This document shows, in pieces, positions 22,201 to 30,386 of a stretch of 64,000 nucleotides of DNA. Below the pieces are notes generated by a model. The model worked only from the letters and a program-made list of their open reading frames with translations. It ran no database searches and was not told the origin of the DNA. Made by a program: the position numbers and the translations under genes. Origin of the DNA: Planctomycetia bacterium. GTDB lineage: Bacteria > Planctomycetota > Phycisphaerae > Phycisphaerales > SM1A02. Where the stretch lies: positions 1-64,000 of the forward strand of contig SXOD01000022.1 in NCBI GenBank assembly GCA_005776885.1, given 5' to 3'. Numbering within the stretch: position 1 is the stretch's first letter; each line of letters begins with the position of its first letter.

Positions 22201-22361
22201 TGGCGATCGCCACCGGCGCCGGCGCCAACAGCCGCCAGTCGATCGGCACCGTCGTGCTGGGCGGCATGCTTGGCTCCACCCTGGTGGACCAGCTGGTCGT
22301 GCCGGTGCTCTTCGTGGTGATCGAAAACATTCGGGAGCGATTCACAAAGAAGAGTGCGTGA
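19251..22361 (+). CDS. RND multidrug efflux permease (HAE1/AcrB family)
   Basis: 1036 aa; MLKFFIHRPIFSSVIAMITVLAGVIAMAILPVAQFPQIVPPTVQVSSTYNGADAETVAETVTLPLE; GLVLAIVLVVDDSIVVVENVYR. Confidence 0.97.
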   Translation: MLKFFIHRPIFSSVIAMITVLAGVIAMAILPVAQFPQIVPPTVQVSSTYNGADAETVAETVTLPLELQINGAGDMLYMSSASTANGLSQVTVTFEVGTDEDMAAVDVMNRVQQAIPQLPESVQRVGLTVTKQSTNMVLVVNLVSPNGEYDSDFLTNYANIVVENPLTRLSGVGQVTVFGLLQYSMRVWVDPTKMAALHLSTDDITNAVRSQNLQAAVGQVGAMPMAADPVFTLNLVTKGRLTTAEEFGDIVIRAGSDGAIVRLKDVARVEMGSYQYFTESNLNGGATATIGIYQLPDANALSLAESVRSEMERLSKYFPAGVEYEVIYDSTKFVSASLDELVKTLIEAGLLVLFVIFIFLQDWRATLIPMIAIPVSIIGTFAFMEAFGFSINTLTLLGLVLAIVLVVDDSIVVVENVYRQMELGAPDAKTAAERAMHEVAGPIIATSLVLLAVFIPAAMMPGITGQLYNQFALTIAFSIALSSINSLSLSPALCGIFLKKPHHATWRPFVVFNQQFDRFGHWYAAVVRWFGHRWYYVVGGFAVAVVAIVLLLSRTPTAFVPNEDQGWYMVGTQLPLGSSLDRTQAVSRQVMALVKEDPAVANVIQINGFNMLTSVPQTDAAFVIVVLKPWEERDPVTENIRAIIERVYPKLMMIPEAEAFPFAPPPIPGLGTVAGFQLQLEDINGQGFGVLADAAGDFIGELEKRPEVSRIMTPFANDAPVVTLKIDRTKAELLGVGISDVFSLLGDTLGQAFINNFNEFGQVYNVMVQAEAGQRLTVRDALMMYVRNKQGEMVPLASFCTAELGAGTNNAMHYNAYNTVQVNGSPAPGYSSGDAIHAAEQVAAATLPDGIGYEWTGTTLQEIESAGYAPIIFTLALVAVFLLLAAQYESWALPFNVLLAVAFAVLGALIALHLRHRALDTYAQIGLVMLVGLAAKNAILITEFAKSRREAGESILDAAVNASHIRLRPILMTSFAFIFGILPLAIATGAGANSRQSIGTVVLGGMLGSTLVDQLVVPVLFVVIENIRERFTKKSA

Positions 22362-22365
22362 CCGC

Positions 22366-22490
22366 GCGTGGGGGTGCGGCGTCGCGTCGCGGCGGGGCGG
22401 CGTCGGGGCGGCGTCGGGGCGGCGGCGGGGCGGCTGCGGCGGGGCGGGAGGGGTGTTGGGGCGGGGCGGGAGGGTGTTGGGTGGCTGATC
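22366..22490 (+). repeat. G-rich low-complexity tract with G-quadruplex potential
   Basis: Repeated GGGGCGGCGTC then GGGGCGGGAGGGGTGTTGGGGCGGGGCGGGAGGGTGTTGGG directly after the permease stop. Confidence 0.7.
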
Positions 22491-22628
22491 GAGCTCGGCG
22501 CGTTCCGTGCTTGTGCCGGTGATAGAGACGCACGCGCGATCTGGGCACGCCCATGAACAAGGCACACGTCGGTATGCATTGGGCTCGAGCCGTCCGCGCC
22601 CTCTACGATGCGGTTCGATGACCCAAAA

Positions 22629-22686
22629 TGCCTTGACGGGGGAAAAAGTGAGGGATTTTCCACTCATTTCCTCCCCCGTCAAGGCA
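22629..22686. terminator. Long hairpin in a convergent intergenic region (possible bidirectional terminator)
   Basis: TGCCTTGACGGGGGA (22629-22643) versus TCCCCCGTCAAGGCA (22672-22686), perfect, continuing imperfectly inward; A-rich and T-rich flanks. Confidence 0.55.
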
Positions 22687-22700
22687 AAAAGGCAAATGAA

Positions 22701-22850
22701 CCACCTGCGCCAGATCCCGCGGGCCTAGAACCGCCTGCGCCAGATCCCGCGGGCCCTGAACCGCCTGCGCCAGATCCCGCGGGCCTCGAACCACCTGCGC
22801 CAGATCCCGCGGGCCCTGAACCACCTGCGCCAGATCCCGCGGGCCGCGGG
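22701..22850. repeat. Five tandem copies of a 30-bp unit
   Basis: cc[a/g]cctgcgccagatcccgcgggcc[tNg/ctg]aa repeated at 22701, 22731, 22761, 22791, 22821. Confidence 0.95.
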
Positions 22851-22891
22851 CCCTGAGCCACCTGCCCAGGGCCCGATGTCCAGGCCAAGTC

Positions 22892-24682
22892 CTACCTGAC
22901 GTCCCGCCCGCCCGCCACGTCAGTGATCTCCGGGTAGCCGTGGCCCTTCATCTCGCCGGCATCCAGCCTGCGGATGTAGTCCTTGTACGCGCGCATCGCG
23001 ATCGGCCCGAAGATGAGCATGATCGGGATGTTGGCCCAGAGCATGACGCCCGTGCCCAGCGCGGTGAAGGCATCCAGTTCCGCATCGGTCTTGATGAACC
23101 CTGGGATGCACGCCACCAGCACGGCAGCACAGTAGACAAACTTGTAGGGGAAGACCCACTTGTTGCCGGCCAGGAAGACGGTGGCCTGCTCGCCGTAGTA
23201 GCTCCACGAGATGATCGTGGAGAGCGCGAAGAGCCAGGAGGCCAGCGTCACGATCCACATGCCCATCCCGGGAATCGCTCGGTCAAACGCATAGCCCGTG
23301 AGGCTGGAGCCGGGGAGCGAAAGATGGATTTCGGGACCGGCCACGACGGGGGCCGTTTCGGACTCGTACGGCTCCCACTTGATCAGTAGGGCGTCACCGT
23401 CGCCCTCGCCGTGGTGGACCTCGCCCATCACGCGGTGCAGGTCGCGCCCAGTGTTGGGATCGACATCGCCAGTCACCAGCACGAAGAGTCCATCGTTGTC
23501 GCGCCACACATTGGAGATCGCGGCTTCCGCACCAGGTTTGGCGGGGAGTTCGGAGGTGCTTGGCACCCACGCGCCCGGGATCGGCTGTCCGTCGTCGCCG
23601 TGCGCCTGGACCATGCTCGGCGTCGTCGCAAACATCGCCGCGGCGGGTCGATTCCACGCTCCCGACACCATCACGACCATCGCCGTCACGGTGCACACCA
23701 CCAGCGTGTCGATGAAGGGTTCCAGTCCGGCCACCACGCCCTCGCGGACGGGTTCGTCGGTCTTCGCAGCGGAGTGCGCGATCGGGGCGGACCCCTGGCC
23801 CGCTTCGTTGGAGAACAGTGCGCGCTTCATCCCCCACAGGAAGGCGTATCCGAATGTGCCGCCCAGGAAGGCGCCCTCGGGATTGCCCGATTCGCCTCCC
23901 AGCGCGGGTGGCAGGCCGCACAGCACGATGGTCTTGAGGACCGCGGGAATGGCACCTGCGTTCATCGCGAGGATGACGACGGCGGCGATGAAGTACAGCC
24001 CGCACATGAATGGCACGAGGCGTCCAGTCACGGAGCCGATGCGCTTGATCCCGCCGATGATGACGGCGGCCGTCAGCACCGTGAGGATGACGCCCACCAC
24101 CAGCGACGACATCGACGGGACATAGGTCGCGGTGATCTTGGCCACGTTCCAAGCCTGGAACATGTTGCCGCCGGTGAAGGTGGAGATGATGACCGTCACG
24201 CAGAAGATCGCGCCGAGCGTCCATCCGAGGGGCGCCAGGGCGGGCGAGATCTTGGCCAGCCCGTTCTTGCAGACCCACATCGGTCCTCCCTGTGGGTTCT
24301 CTGGGTCCGAGACATCCCGGAACATCATCGATTGCGTCACCTCGGTCAGCTTGAGCGCCATTCCCACGGCGCCCACCACCCACATCCAGAAGATCGCTCC
24401 CGGTCCGCCCAACGACACCGCCACGCTCACGCCCGCGATGTTTCCAAGCCCCACCGTTCCGGAAAGCGCCGTCGAGAGCGCCTGAAAGTGGTTGATCGCT
24501 CCCGGATCGTCCTTGCGGTCGTACTTGCCTCGGATCACGCTCACCCCGTGCGTCAAGGCTCGATACTGACTGAATCCCGACCACAACGTAAAGAGCACGC
24601 CTACGCCAAGCACCACATACAGCACGAAATCGTGCCAGAGCACGCCGTTGATTGCGTCGAGCGCATGCATGAACGATTCCAT
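22892..24682 (-). CDS. Sodium:alanine symporter family (AgcS) protein
   Basis: GNIAGVSVAVSLGGPGAIFWMWVVGAVGMALKLTEVTQSMMFRD; NEAGQGSAPIAHSAAKTDEPVREGVV; STIISWSYYGEQA. Confidence 0.92.
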   Translation of the reverse strand: MESFMHALDAINGVLWHDFVLYVVLGVGVLFTLWSGFSQYRALTHGVSVIRGKYDRKDDPGAINHFQALSTALSGTVGLGNIAGVSVAVSLGGPGAIFWMWVVGAVGMALKLTEVTQSMMFRDVSDPENPQGGPMWVCKNGLAKISPALAPLGWTLGAIFCVTVIISTFTGGNMFQAWNVAKITATYVPSMSSLVVGVILTVLTAAVIIGGIKRIGSVTGRLVPFMCGLYFIAAVVILAMNAGAIPAVLKTIVLCGLPPALGGESGNPEGAFLGGTFGYAFLWGMKRALFSNEAGQGSAPIAHSAAKTDEPVREGVVAGLEPFIDTLVVCTVTAMVVMVSGAWNRPAAAMFATTPSMVQAHGDDGQPIPGAWVPSTSELPAKPGAEAAISNVWRDNDGLFVLVTGDVDPNTGRDLHRVMGEVHHGEGDGDALLIKWEPYESETAPVVAGPEIHLSLPGSSLTGYAFDRAIPGMGMWIVTLASWLFALSTIISWSYYGEQATVFLAGNKWVFPYKFVYCAAVLVACIPGFIKTDAELDAFTALGTGVMLWANIPIMLIFGPIAMRAYKDYIRRLDAGEMKGHGYPEITDVAGGRDVR

Positions 24683-24983
24683 CGGTCGGTTGCCTCCAGC
24701 GGGAGCGTGGCCTGCCTCGCCGTCCCGACATCAACTTGATGCCGATCGACCGCGGGGCGGAGGGAATATAGACCGATGCCCGATGGGTCGACTCCGGTGA
24801 TCCGCGAGCCGGCGACTCGGATCACTGGGAGCCGCGCCCGCCCCCAAGAAGACTGGAACTGCCCAATCGCAAATGTGGAAACTGAAATGCGGAGATGGGT
24901 GGCGAGCCACCACCAATCTCCGCACTTCACGTGAGTCCCGCAGTCAAGCGGGTGATCCAAGTTGCCCGCGGACCCGCCTGGGA

Positions 24984-25706
24984 TCAGCGACGCGCGCGCC
25001 GTCGACCCAGGCCCGCCACGGCAAGGAGCGCCATGGCGCCCGGGGTGGGGATTGGGACATAGGTGCCGGGCGTGTCGTTGGTGCCCAAGGCGAAGGCGCC
25101 AATCTGCCAGGCGCCGTAGCCGTCGCGGTAGACGTGGCCGGGGACAAACGTGCCGTCGGGGCCGACCGAGGCGGCGCCGTAGTAGCCGTCACCTGCGCCG
25201 GGGAGCACGACCAGCGAGACCGAGTCACCGAGGGAAGACCAGTAGGACGCATCCATGATGCGGTCGTTGTTCGTGTCGATGTCGCTGCCGATCGCGCCCG
25301 AGAACTCGTAGACGAGCATGAACGTGACGTTGTCGGAGTTCTCGAAATTGAGGCCCGTCGCGCCAAACACGCCGCTGCTGGCGAGTGGGTCGATTGACTG
25401 CGTGAATGTTGACTCGGTGCCGACGAACACGCCGTTGGAGCCGAACGACAGGCCGTTCAGGTTCACGACGTTTTCGATGTAGCCGAATGAGTCGGCCGAG
25501 GCGTCGCCGACGGTGATCAATGACCAGCCATTCAGTGAAGCTCCGGCATCGCCGTAGATCTCGAAGAACTCATCATTGTCCGAACCGCTCTGGTCGATTC
25601 GGATTTCCGTCAGGATCGGCGAGACGGTGGTGGCGAACGCGGTGGGCGCGACGAGAACAGCGCCGGATGCCGCGACGATGGTGAGGGTCAGCGTTGAAGG
25701 GGACAT
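24984..25706 (-). CDS. Secreted lamin-tail-like protein with PEP-CTERM-like C-terminus
   Basis: Signal MSPSTLTLTIVAASGAVLVAPTAFA; TEIRIDQSGSDNDEFFEIYGDAG; C-terminal VPIPTPGAMALLAVAGLGRRRARR. Confidence 0.8.
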   Translation of the reverse strand: MSPSTLTLTIVAASGAVLVAPTAFATTVSPILTEIRIDQSGSDNDEFFEIYGDAGASLNGWSLITVGDASADSFGYIENVVNLNGLSFGSNGVFVGTESTFTQSIDPLASSGVFGATGLNFENSDNVTFMLVYEFSGAIGSDIDTNNDRIMDASYWSSLGDSVSLVVLPGAGDGYYGAASVGPDGTFVPGHVYRDGYGAWQIGAFALGTNDTPGTYVPIPTPGAMALLAVAGLGRRRARR

Positions 25707-26072
25707 GGAGGGACTCCTGGGGCGGGGGAACTGGGGAAGCCACGGCTCGTGCCGCGCACACATCGGCTCTCCAAGCCGACGCCCGTTTCCGATCCTCCAA
25801 GACCTGTCGTTCAGCCCTTTCCCAGAACCCCTCGAAGGCACAGCGTGCCCTGAATGGCTGCTCAACGATATCACCGGATCGGCCCCGAGCAACCGAAGTC
25901 CGGAAAGTCGGCAAAGATCTCACAAGACCGCGGTCCGGCAGACCGGCCCCGCATACCCGTTCCGGCAGACCTGTCCCGGCAAAGACCACCCCGGCAGAAC
26001 GCCGGTCTGGCGGTCCAGAAGCGGACCTAGAGCAGTCCTCCGTCCGGTCGAGCCGGTAACAAACCCTCGAGG

Positions 26073-26597
26073 TCAGGGATTGCCGGTGAGGTTCCCAACG
26101 GGTGCCGCATTGAGCGTGCTGGGGGTGTCCATCATCCAGATCCGCGCCCAATCATCGCGAAGGCCGCGGCGGTCGAGGTCCTTGATGTTGGAGTCGTTGA
26201 GTTTGTAGCCGTCCCAGGTCTGGAGAAGGCCATCCATCTCCGGGGAGAGGTTCTTGGACACCACGGTCCACGATGCCATGTAGTTCGAGCTGCAATCGGC
26301 ATTCGCGGCGGCGATCCGCGCGTCGAGAGCCCGGGAATAGGTGTAAATGACCTGTCCCTCGGGGTTCACCAAGCCAAGCTGATTCTCCCGCTCAACCTCC
26401 ATTTCCGCGCGGACAGATTCCAGTTGAGCCCGAATCGGCGGCGAAAGTTCAGTGAGGCGCTTGTCCGTGGTGGGGAGGGCGAACCAGTCCGTCGGGAGCG
26501 GCTTGCCACCACTCAGTTGCGTCGCGGTCGGTTGGGTTTCGCACCCAATCCCGGCGAAGGAGACGGCCAGAAGAGCGATGGACAGGGTGGTACGCAT
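26073..26597 (-). CDS. Hypothetical lipoprotein
   Basis: MRTTLSIALLAVSFAGIGCETQ (lipobox); no family recognised. Confidence 0.65.
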   Translation of the reverse strand: MRTTLSIALLAVSFAGIGCETQPTATQLSGGKPLPTDWFALPTTDKRLTELSPPIRAQLESVRAEMEVERENQLGLVNPEGQVIYTYSRALDARIAAANADCSSNYMASWTVVSKNLSPEMDGLLQTWDGYKLNDSNIKDLDRRGLRDDWARIWMMDTPSTLNAAPVGNLTGNP

Positions 26598-26667
26598 GGT
26601 GGGTTCCGAGTCGGGGGAGTGTAGCAGTGGGGGGGGGTCGGGCCCGTGTGATCCGGAGGCGTGTGGA

Positions 26668-28014
26668 CTAGGCGCCCACGACGCGCGGGCCTGCGCCCGA
26701 CGGGTCCGGCAATGTGACCCCCGCCGCCCGGACCGCGTTTCGGGTGTCCACGACCATTTTCGCGTGCTTGACCACGGCCGCGTAGTCCACGGCGTCGTGG
26801 TCGGTCACGATCACCACGGCATCGGCCGCAGCGAGCCGCTCGGGGGTCAACGCCTCGCTGTGCAGCACGATGTCATGGTCGCGCATCCGCGGGAAACGCG
26901 GGATGTGCGGGTCGTGGTAGCCGACTCGGGCGCCGCGCTCGATCAGGAACTCGATGATTTCGGCGGCGGGAGTCTCGCGGCCGTCGTCGATGTTCTTCTT
27001 GTAGGCCACTCCCAGCACCAGGACGTCGGCCCCCTTCACGGCCTTGCCGTGGTCGTTGAGCGCGGCCTGCACCTTGTCGACCACCCAGTGCGGCATGTGG
27101 GTGTAGATCTCGCCGGAGAGCTCGATGAAGCGAGTGGGCAACCCAACCTCCTTGGCCTTCCAAGTCAGATAGAAGGGGTCGATGGGGATGCAGTGCCCAC
27201 CCAGCCCCGGACCTGGATAGAAAGGCATGAAGCCGAATGGCTTGGTGCTGGCGGCAGCGATGACTTCCCAGATGTCGATGTGCATCCGGTCAAAGACCAT
27301 CTTGAGCTCGTTGACCATCGCGATATTCACGCAGCGGAAGATGTTCTCCAGGAGCTTGGCGGATTCAGCAACCTCGGCGGTGGAGACCAGGTGCGCCGAT
27401 GCGACGATCCGCTTATACAGCTCGAGGGCGATCTGGCCACTGACTGGATCGGTGCCACCCACCAGCTTGGGGATGACCGCGGCGCTGCGGCCCGCGCTTC
27501 CCGGATCCTCGCGCTCGGGGCTGTACGCGAGGAAGTAGTCCTCGTTGCGCTTGAGTCCGGTGGCGTCCAGGATCGGACCCATCTCGTCACGCGTCGTGCC
27601 GGGATAGGTGGTGCTCTCCAGTACCACCAGTTGCCCCTTGCGAAGGGTCTTGGCCACCAGCCGCGTGGAGTCCAGGACATAGGTCAAGTCCGGCTCCTTG
27701 TGCGCACCCAGCGGAGTTGGCACGCACAGCAAGATCGCATCGGCGCGAGCCAACGCACTGGCATCCGTCGTTGCCTCGAACGATCCCTGCGACTTCAGGC
27801 GGTCGAAGAACTCCTGCCCGAGATGATGAATGTAGGGTCGACCAGCCTTGATGGCGTCGATCTTGGACTGGTCGATGTCGTAGCCGATGACCTGGTAGCC
27901 GGCGTCGAGGACGGCACGCGCCAGCGGGAGGCCGACGTATCCCAGGCCAACGATGCCGATGATCGCCGACTTCGATTCGATGCGGGAGCGCAGTCCGGAA
28001 GCAAGCTCGTCCAT
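26668..28014 (-). CDS. Nucleotide sugar (UDP-HexNAc type) dehydrogenase
   Basis: IIGIVGLGYVGLPLARAVLDAGYQVIGYDID; GPGLGGHCIPIDPFYLTWKA; VLVLGVAYKKNIDDGRETPAAEI. Confidence 0.93.
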   Translation of the reverse strand: MDELASGLRSRIESKSAIIGIVGLGYVGLPLARAVLDAGYQVIGYDIDQSKIDAIKAGRPYIHHLGQEFFDRLKSQGSFEATTDASALARADAILLCVPTPLGAHKEPDLTYVLDSTRLVAKTLRKGQLVVLESTTYPGTTRDEMGPILDATGLKRNEDYFLAYSPEREDPGSAGRSAAVIPKLVGGTDPVSGQIALELYKRIVASAHLVSTAEVAESAKLLENIFRCVNIAMVNELKMVFDRMHIDIWEVIAAASTKPFGFMPFYPGPGLGGHCIPIDPFYLTWKAKEVGLPTRFIELSGEIYTHMPHWVVDKVQAALNDHGKAVKGADVLVLGVAYKKNIDDGRETPAAEIIEFLIERGARVGYHDPHIPRFPRMRDHDIVLHSEALTPERLAAADAVVIVTDHDAVDYAAVVKHAKMVVDTRNAVRAAGVTLPDPSGAGPRVVGA

Positions 28015-28086
28015 TGGGGCGGGGAGGTTACCTGCAGCAGGCCAGCCTTGCGGGATCGGACCGGCGCCTCGCCACGGGGCGAGCTG

Positions 28087-29322
28087 CTACGGCTGCGGCA
28101 GCGGGAACCCGACCAAGAGCGTGGATGGCACCGGTGGGTACTCAAGCTCGACGCGGAATCCGCGGAACTCCTCCGGCGCGTATCCGGTTCGCGACGCGAG
28201 GAAGGCCACCAACGCCGGGTACTCCTTCATGTGCGTGGTCGCTACCGAACTCGGAGTGCAGGAAATGCTCACCACCCTCGGATCGAGGGGGAGCCGAACG
28301 CTGTCCCGGCGGGGACCGGCTGGTGGCAGGGGCCCGCTGGGGGTCAAGTAGACATCCGCCGTTGCATCGTGATGCCGACAGAAGCTGCGGTGGACAAAGA
28401 CATCGACCAGGGTGCATTCTGAAGGCAGGCTGATGGCGGTGGAGAGTTCCATCCGCTCATCCGGTTCCGACGCGACAAACTTCGCCAGTCGGCGGAAACG
28501 GCTCCCGAACACCAGGTCGCGCTCGGCTGCTCGGCCGACTGGTCCCGTAGCCAGCGCCAGCTGGGCAGACTGGGTGCCGGCGGTCTTCTGCAACTCGTCC
28601 GCGGAAATCGTGGAGAACTCGTCCAAGAGCCACGACGAGGGATCCGATCCGTCGGATGAATCATCGGTGAGTGGGAACTTGCCGCTGATCGGTTGATCAG
28701 GATGGGACCCGGAACCTCCGGTGCTGGTGGTGAAGAGCGGGAACATCACGTTGGGTCGCAGACGCCGGATTCCAAGCACGCCTGCCGCGACGATGGCGTC
28801 GATCTGCACTCCGTCTTCCGTATTGGGGAAGAGGAACTGGGCTGCGATGCGGACCCGAACCTGGACGCCGTAGATACCGCTGTTCCCGCGAAACGCCAGT
28901 CGGCGGGCCTGAGCCAGGTCGCTGTCAGACCGCATCCCATCGATGAAGACTTCCAGTTCGCCGCGATCCTTGACGACGCGGCCGAGCAAGGTCCGCGCGG
29001 CGGAGTACGCCGTTCGGACAGAGTCAATCGCGGCCGCGTTGGTCGTGTGCGATTGGAGTCCCTTGAGGAGCAACTCCATCCCTTCCGGCCCAGGGAGGAG
29101 GCCCACGGCCTCGTAGGGATCAGTCGATCGCAGAATGCGAGCCACCTTCCAGGTGAGGTTTTTGTTGAGGCCGTATCGCCGGGATACTTCCTGGGGCTTG
29201 TCAGCAGGAGCACCAACATCCGCGAACAACGCGATCAGGGAGCCACGGAGACGCCCGATAACACCATGAATGGCGATTTCGGCATCCAGTTCGGCGGACT
29301 TGATATCTGTCGTGGGATTCAT
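28087..29322 (-). CDS. Uncharacterised protein with N-terminal helical (HTH-like?) region; paralogue of 59103..60530
   Basis: 411 aa, clear start and stop; 'EVSRRYGLNKNLTWKVARILRSTDPYEAVGLLPGPEGMELLLKGL' and 'LVDVFVHRSFCRHHDATADVY' shared with the second copy. Confidence 0.75.
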   Translation of the reverse strand: MNPTTDIKSAELDAEIAIHGVIGRLRGSLIALFADVGAPADKPQEVSRRYGLNKNLTWKVARILRSTDPYEAVGLLPGPEGMELLLKGLQSHTTNAAAIDSVRTAYSAARTLLGRVVKDRGELEVFIDGMRSDSDLAQARRLAFRGNSGIYGVQVRVRIAAQFLFPNTEDGVQIDAIVAAGVLGIRRLRPNVMFPLFTTSTGGSGSHPDQPISGKFPLTDDSSDGSDPSSWLLDEFSTISADELQKTAGTQSAQLALATGPVGRAAERDLVFGSRFRRLAKFVASEPDERMELSTAISLPSECTLVDVFVHRSFCRHHDATADVYLTPSGPLPPAGPRRDSVRLPLDPRVVSISCTPSSVATTHMKEYPALVAFLASRTGYAPEEFRGFRVELEYPPVPSTLLVGFPLPQP

Positions 29323-29497
29323 TGGGAGAGGCGGCTTCCTGTCGCCACCAACAATCTAGCGCGAGAATGCGATCTGGAAAGTTTTTCCACGATTTTCCTC
29401 AGGGAAAGTTGTGGAGAGCCGAAACTTGTGTCACCATGTTCGTGCCCAGACGAGTCCATTTCGTCATTGTCCACCCTCCAATCCAAGGAAACCACCG

Positions 29498-30355
29498 ATG
29501 AACTCCACCACCGTCCTCGCCTCCGCCCTCGTTGCCGGACTGACCAGCGCCGTGTTCGCTGGCGCCGGTGCGCAATGGGACTTCGTTGCCAGCACCGCCG
29601 ACGCCGGCGTGCCATGATTCCCCCAGTATGTGTGGGTCCCCAACCAGTTCGGGAACCCGACCATCGCCGATGACGGAAGCATGTACTTCACCGGCAAGCT
29701 TGGTGGCGCCGATGTCACGACCGCGAATGCTCGCGTCATCCTCTTCGGCCAACCCGGAGCGTTCCAGCTGTGTGCCCGTGACGGCTCCGCGGTCCTCAGT
29801 GGCGGCCCGGATGGCGCAGTCTTCAACTTCTCGTCGGGCGTCAACGGGCTGAACTCCTCAACCACCGGCGCGCCGAATGGATCGTGTTTCATCTCCGGAA
29901 ACATGAATGGCGGTGGCGCGGTCGCTGCCGACGACACGATGTGCTGGGTCGGCGCCCCCGGCTCCTGGAGCCAGCTCGCCCGAGAAGGCCAGGCCGCTCC
30001 CGGCACCGCCGGGTGCACGATGTCTTCCTCGATGTCCCTGTCGTCGATGAAGGTAAACAACAACGGTCAGGTGCTGATCTACAGCACACTCGCTGGAGGG
30101 GACTCCACCACGACCAACAACAAGGCGATCTTCCGCGCAGGTCCCACCGGCATGGATCTGGTGTGCCGAATGGGCGACGCGGTCCCCGGGGCGGTGGAAG
30201 GCACGGTCTTTGCCGCACCCGACTCCTTCAACCACTACATCAACCACGATGGCGACCTGGTATTCACGGCCACGCTGGCGGTCGGCACTGGCGACGGCAC
30301 GACCGATGGCGAGGACCTTGCTGCGGTTCTTGGTGCGTGGGGCAACTGCCCCTGA
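29498..30355 (+). pseudogene. Dockerin-like secreted protein gene interrupted by an in-frame TGA and apparently internally truncated
   Basis: MNSTTVLASALVAGLTSAVFAGAGAQWDFVASTADAGVP[TGA 29615-29617]FPQYVWVPNQFGNPTIADDGSMYFTGK...DGEDLAAVLGAWGNCP; both halves in one frame. Confidence 0.72.
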
Positions 30356-30386
30356 CGCCGACGGCGCGCCGATTCGGATTCAGCGA

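Noticed and set aside
22608-22856. 82-aa ORF with (EPPAPDPAG)n
   Set aside because: Formed by the intergenic 30-bp repeat and hairpin; no signal, domain or good start context. Kept as a repeat, not a gene.
23411-24739. 442-aa + strand ORF
   Set aside because: Antisense shadow of the AgcS gene with His/Arg-rich nonsense composition.
26452-28422. 656-aa + strand ORF
   Set aside because: Antisense to the nucleotide sugar dehydrogenase; no domain features.
29615-29617. TGA as a selenocysteine codon
   Set aside because: No redox motif around the site, no SECIS-like hairpin noticed, and the downstream region also looks decayed; a Gly-to-stop mutation is simpler.
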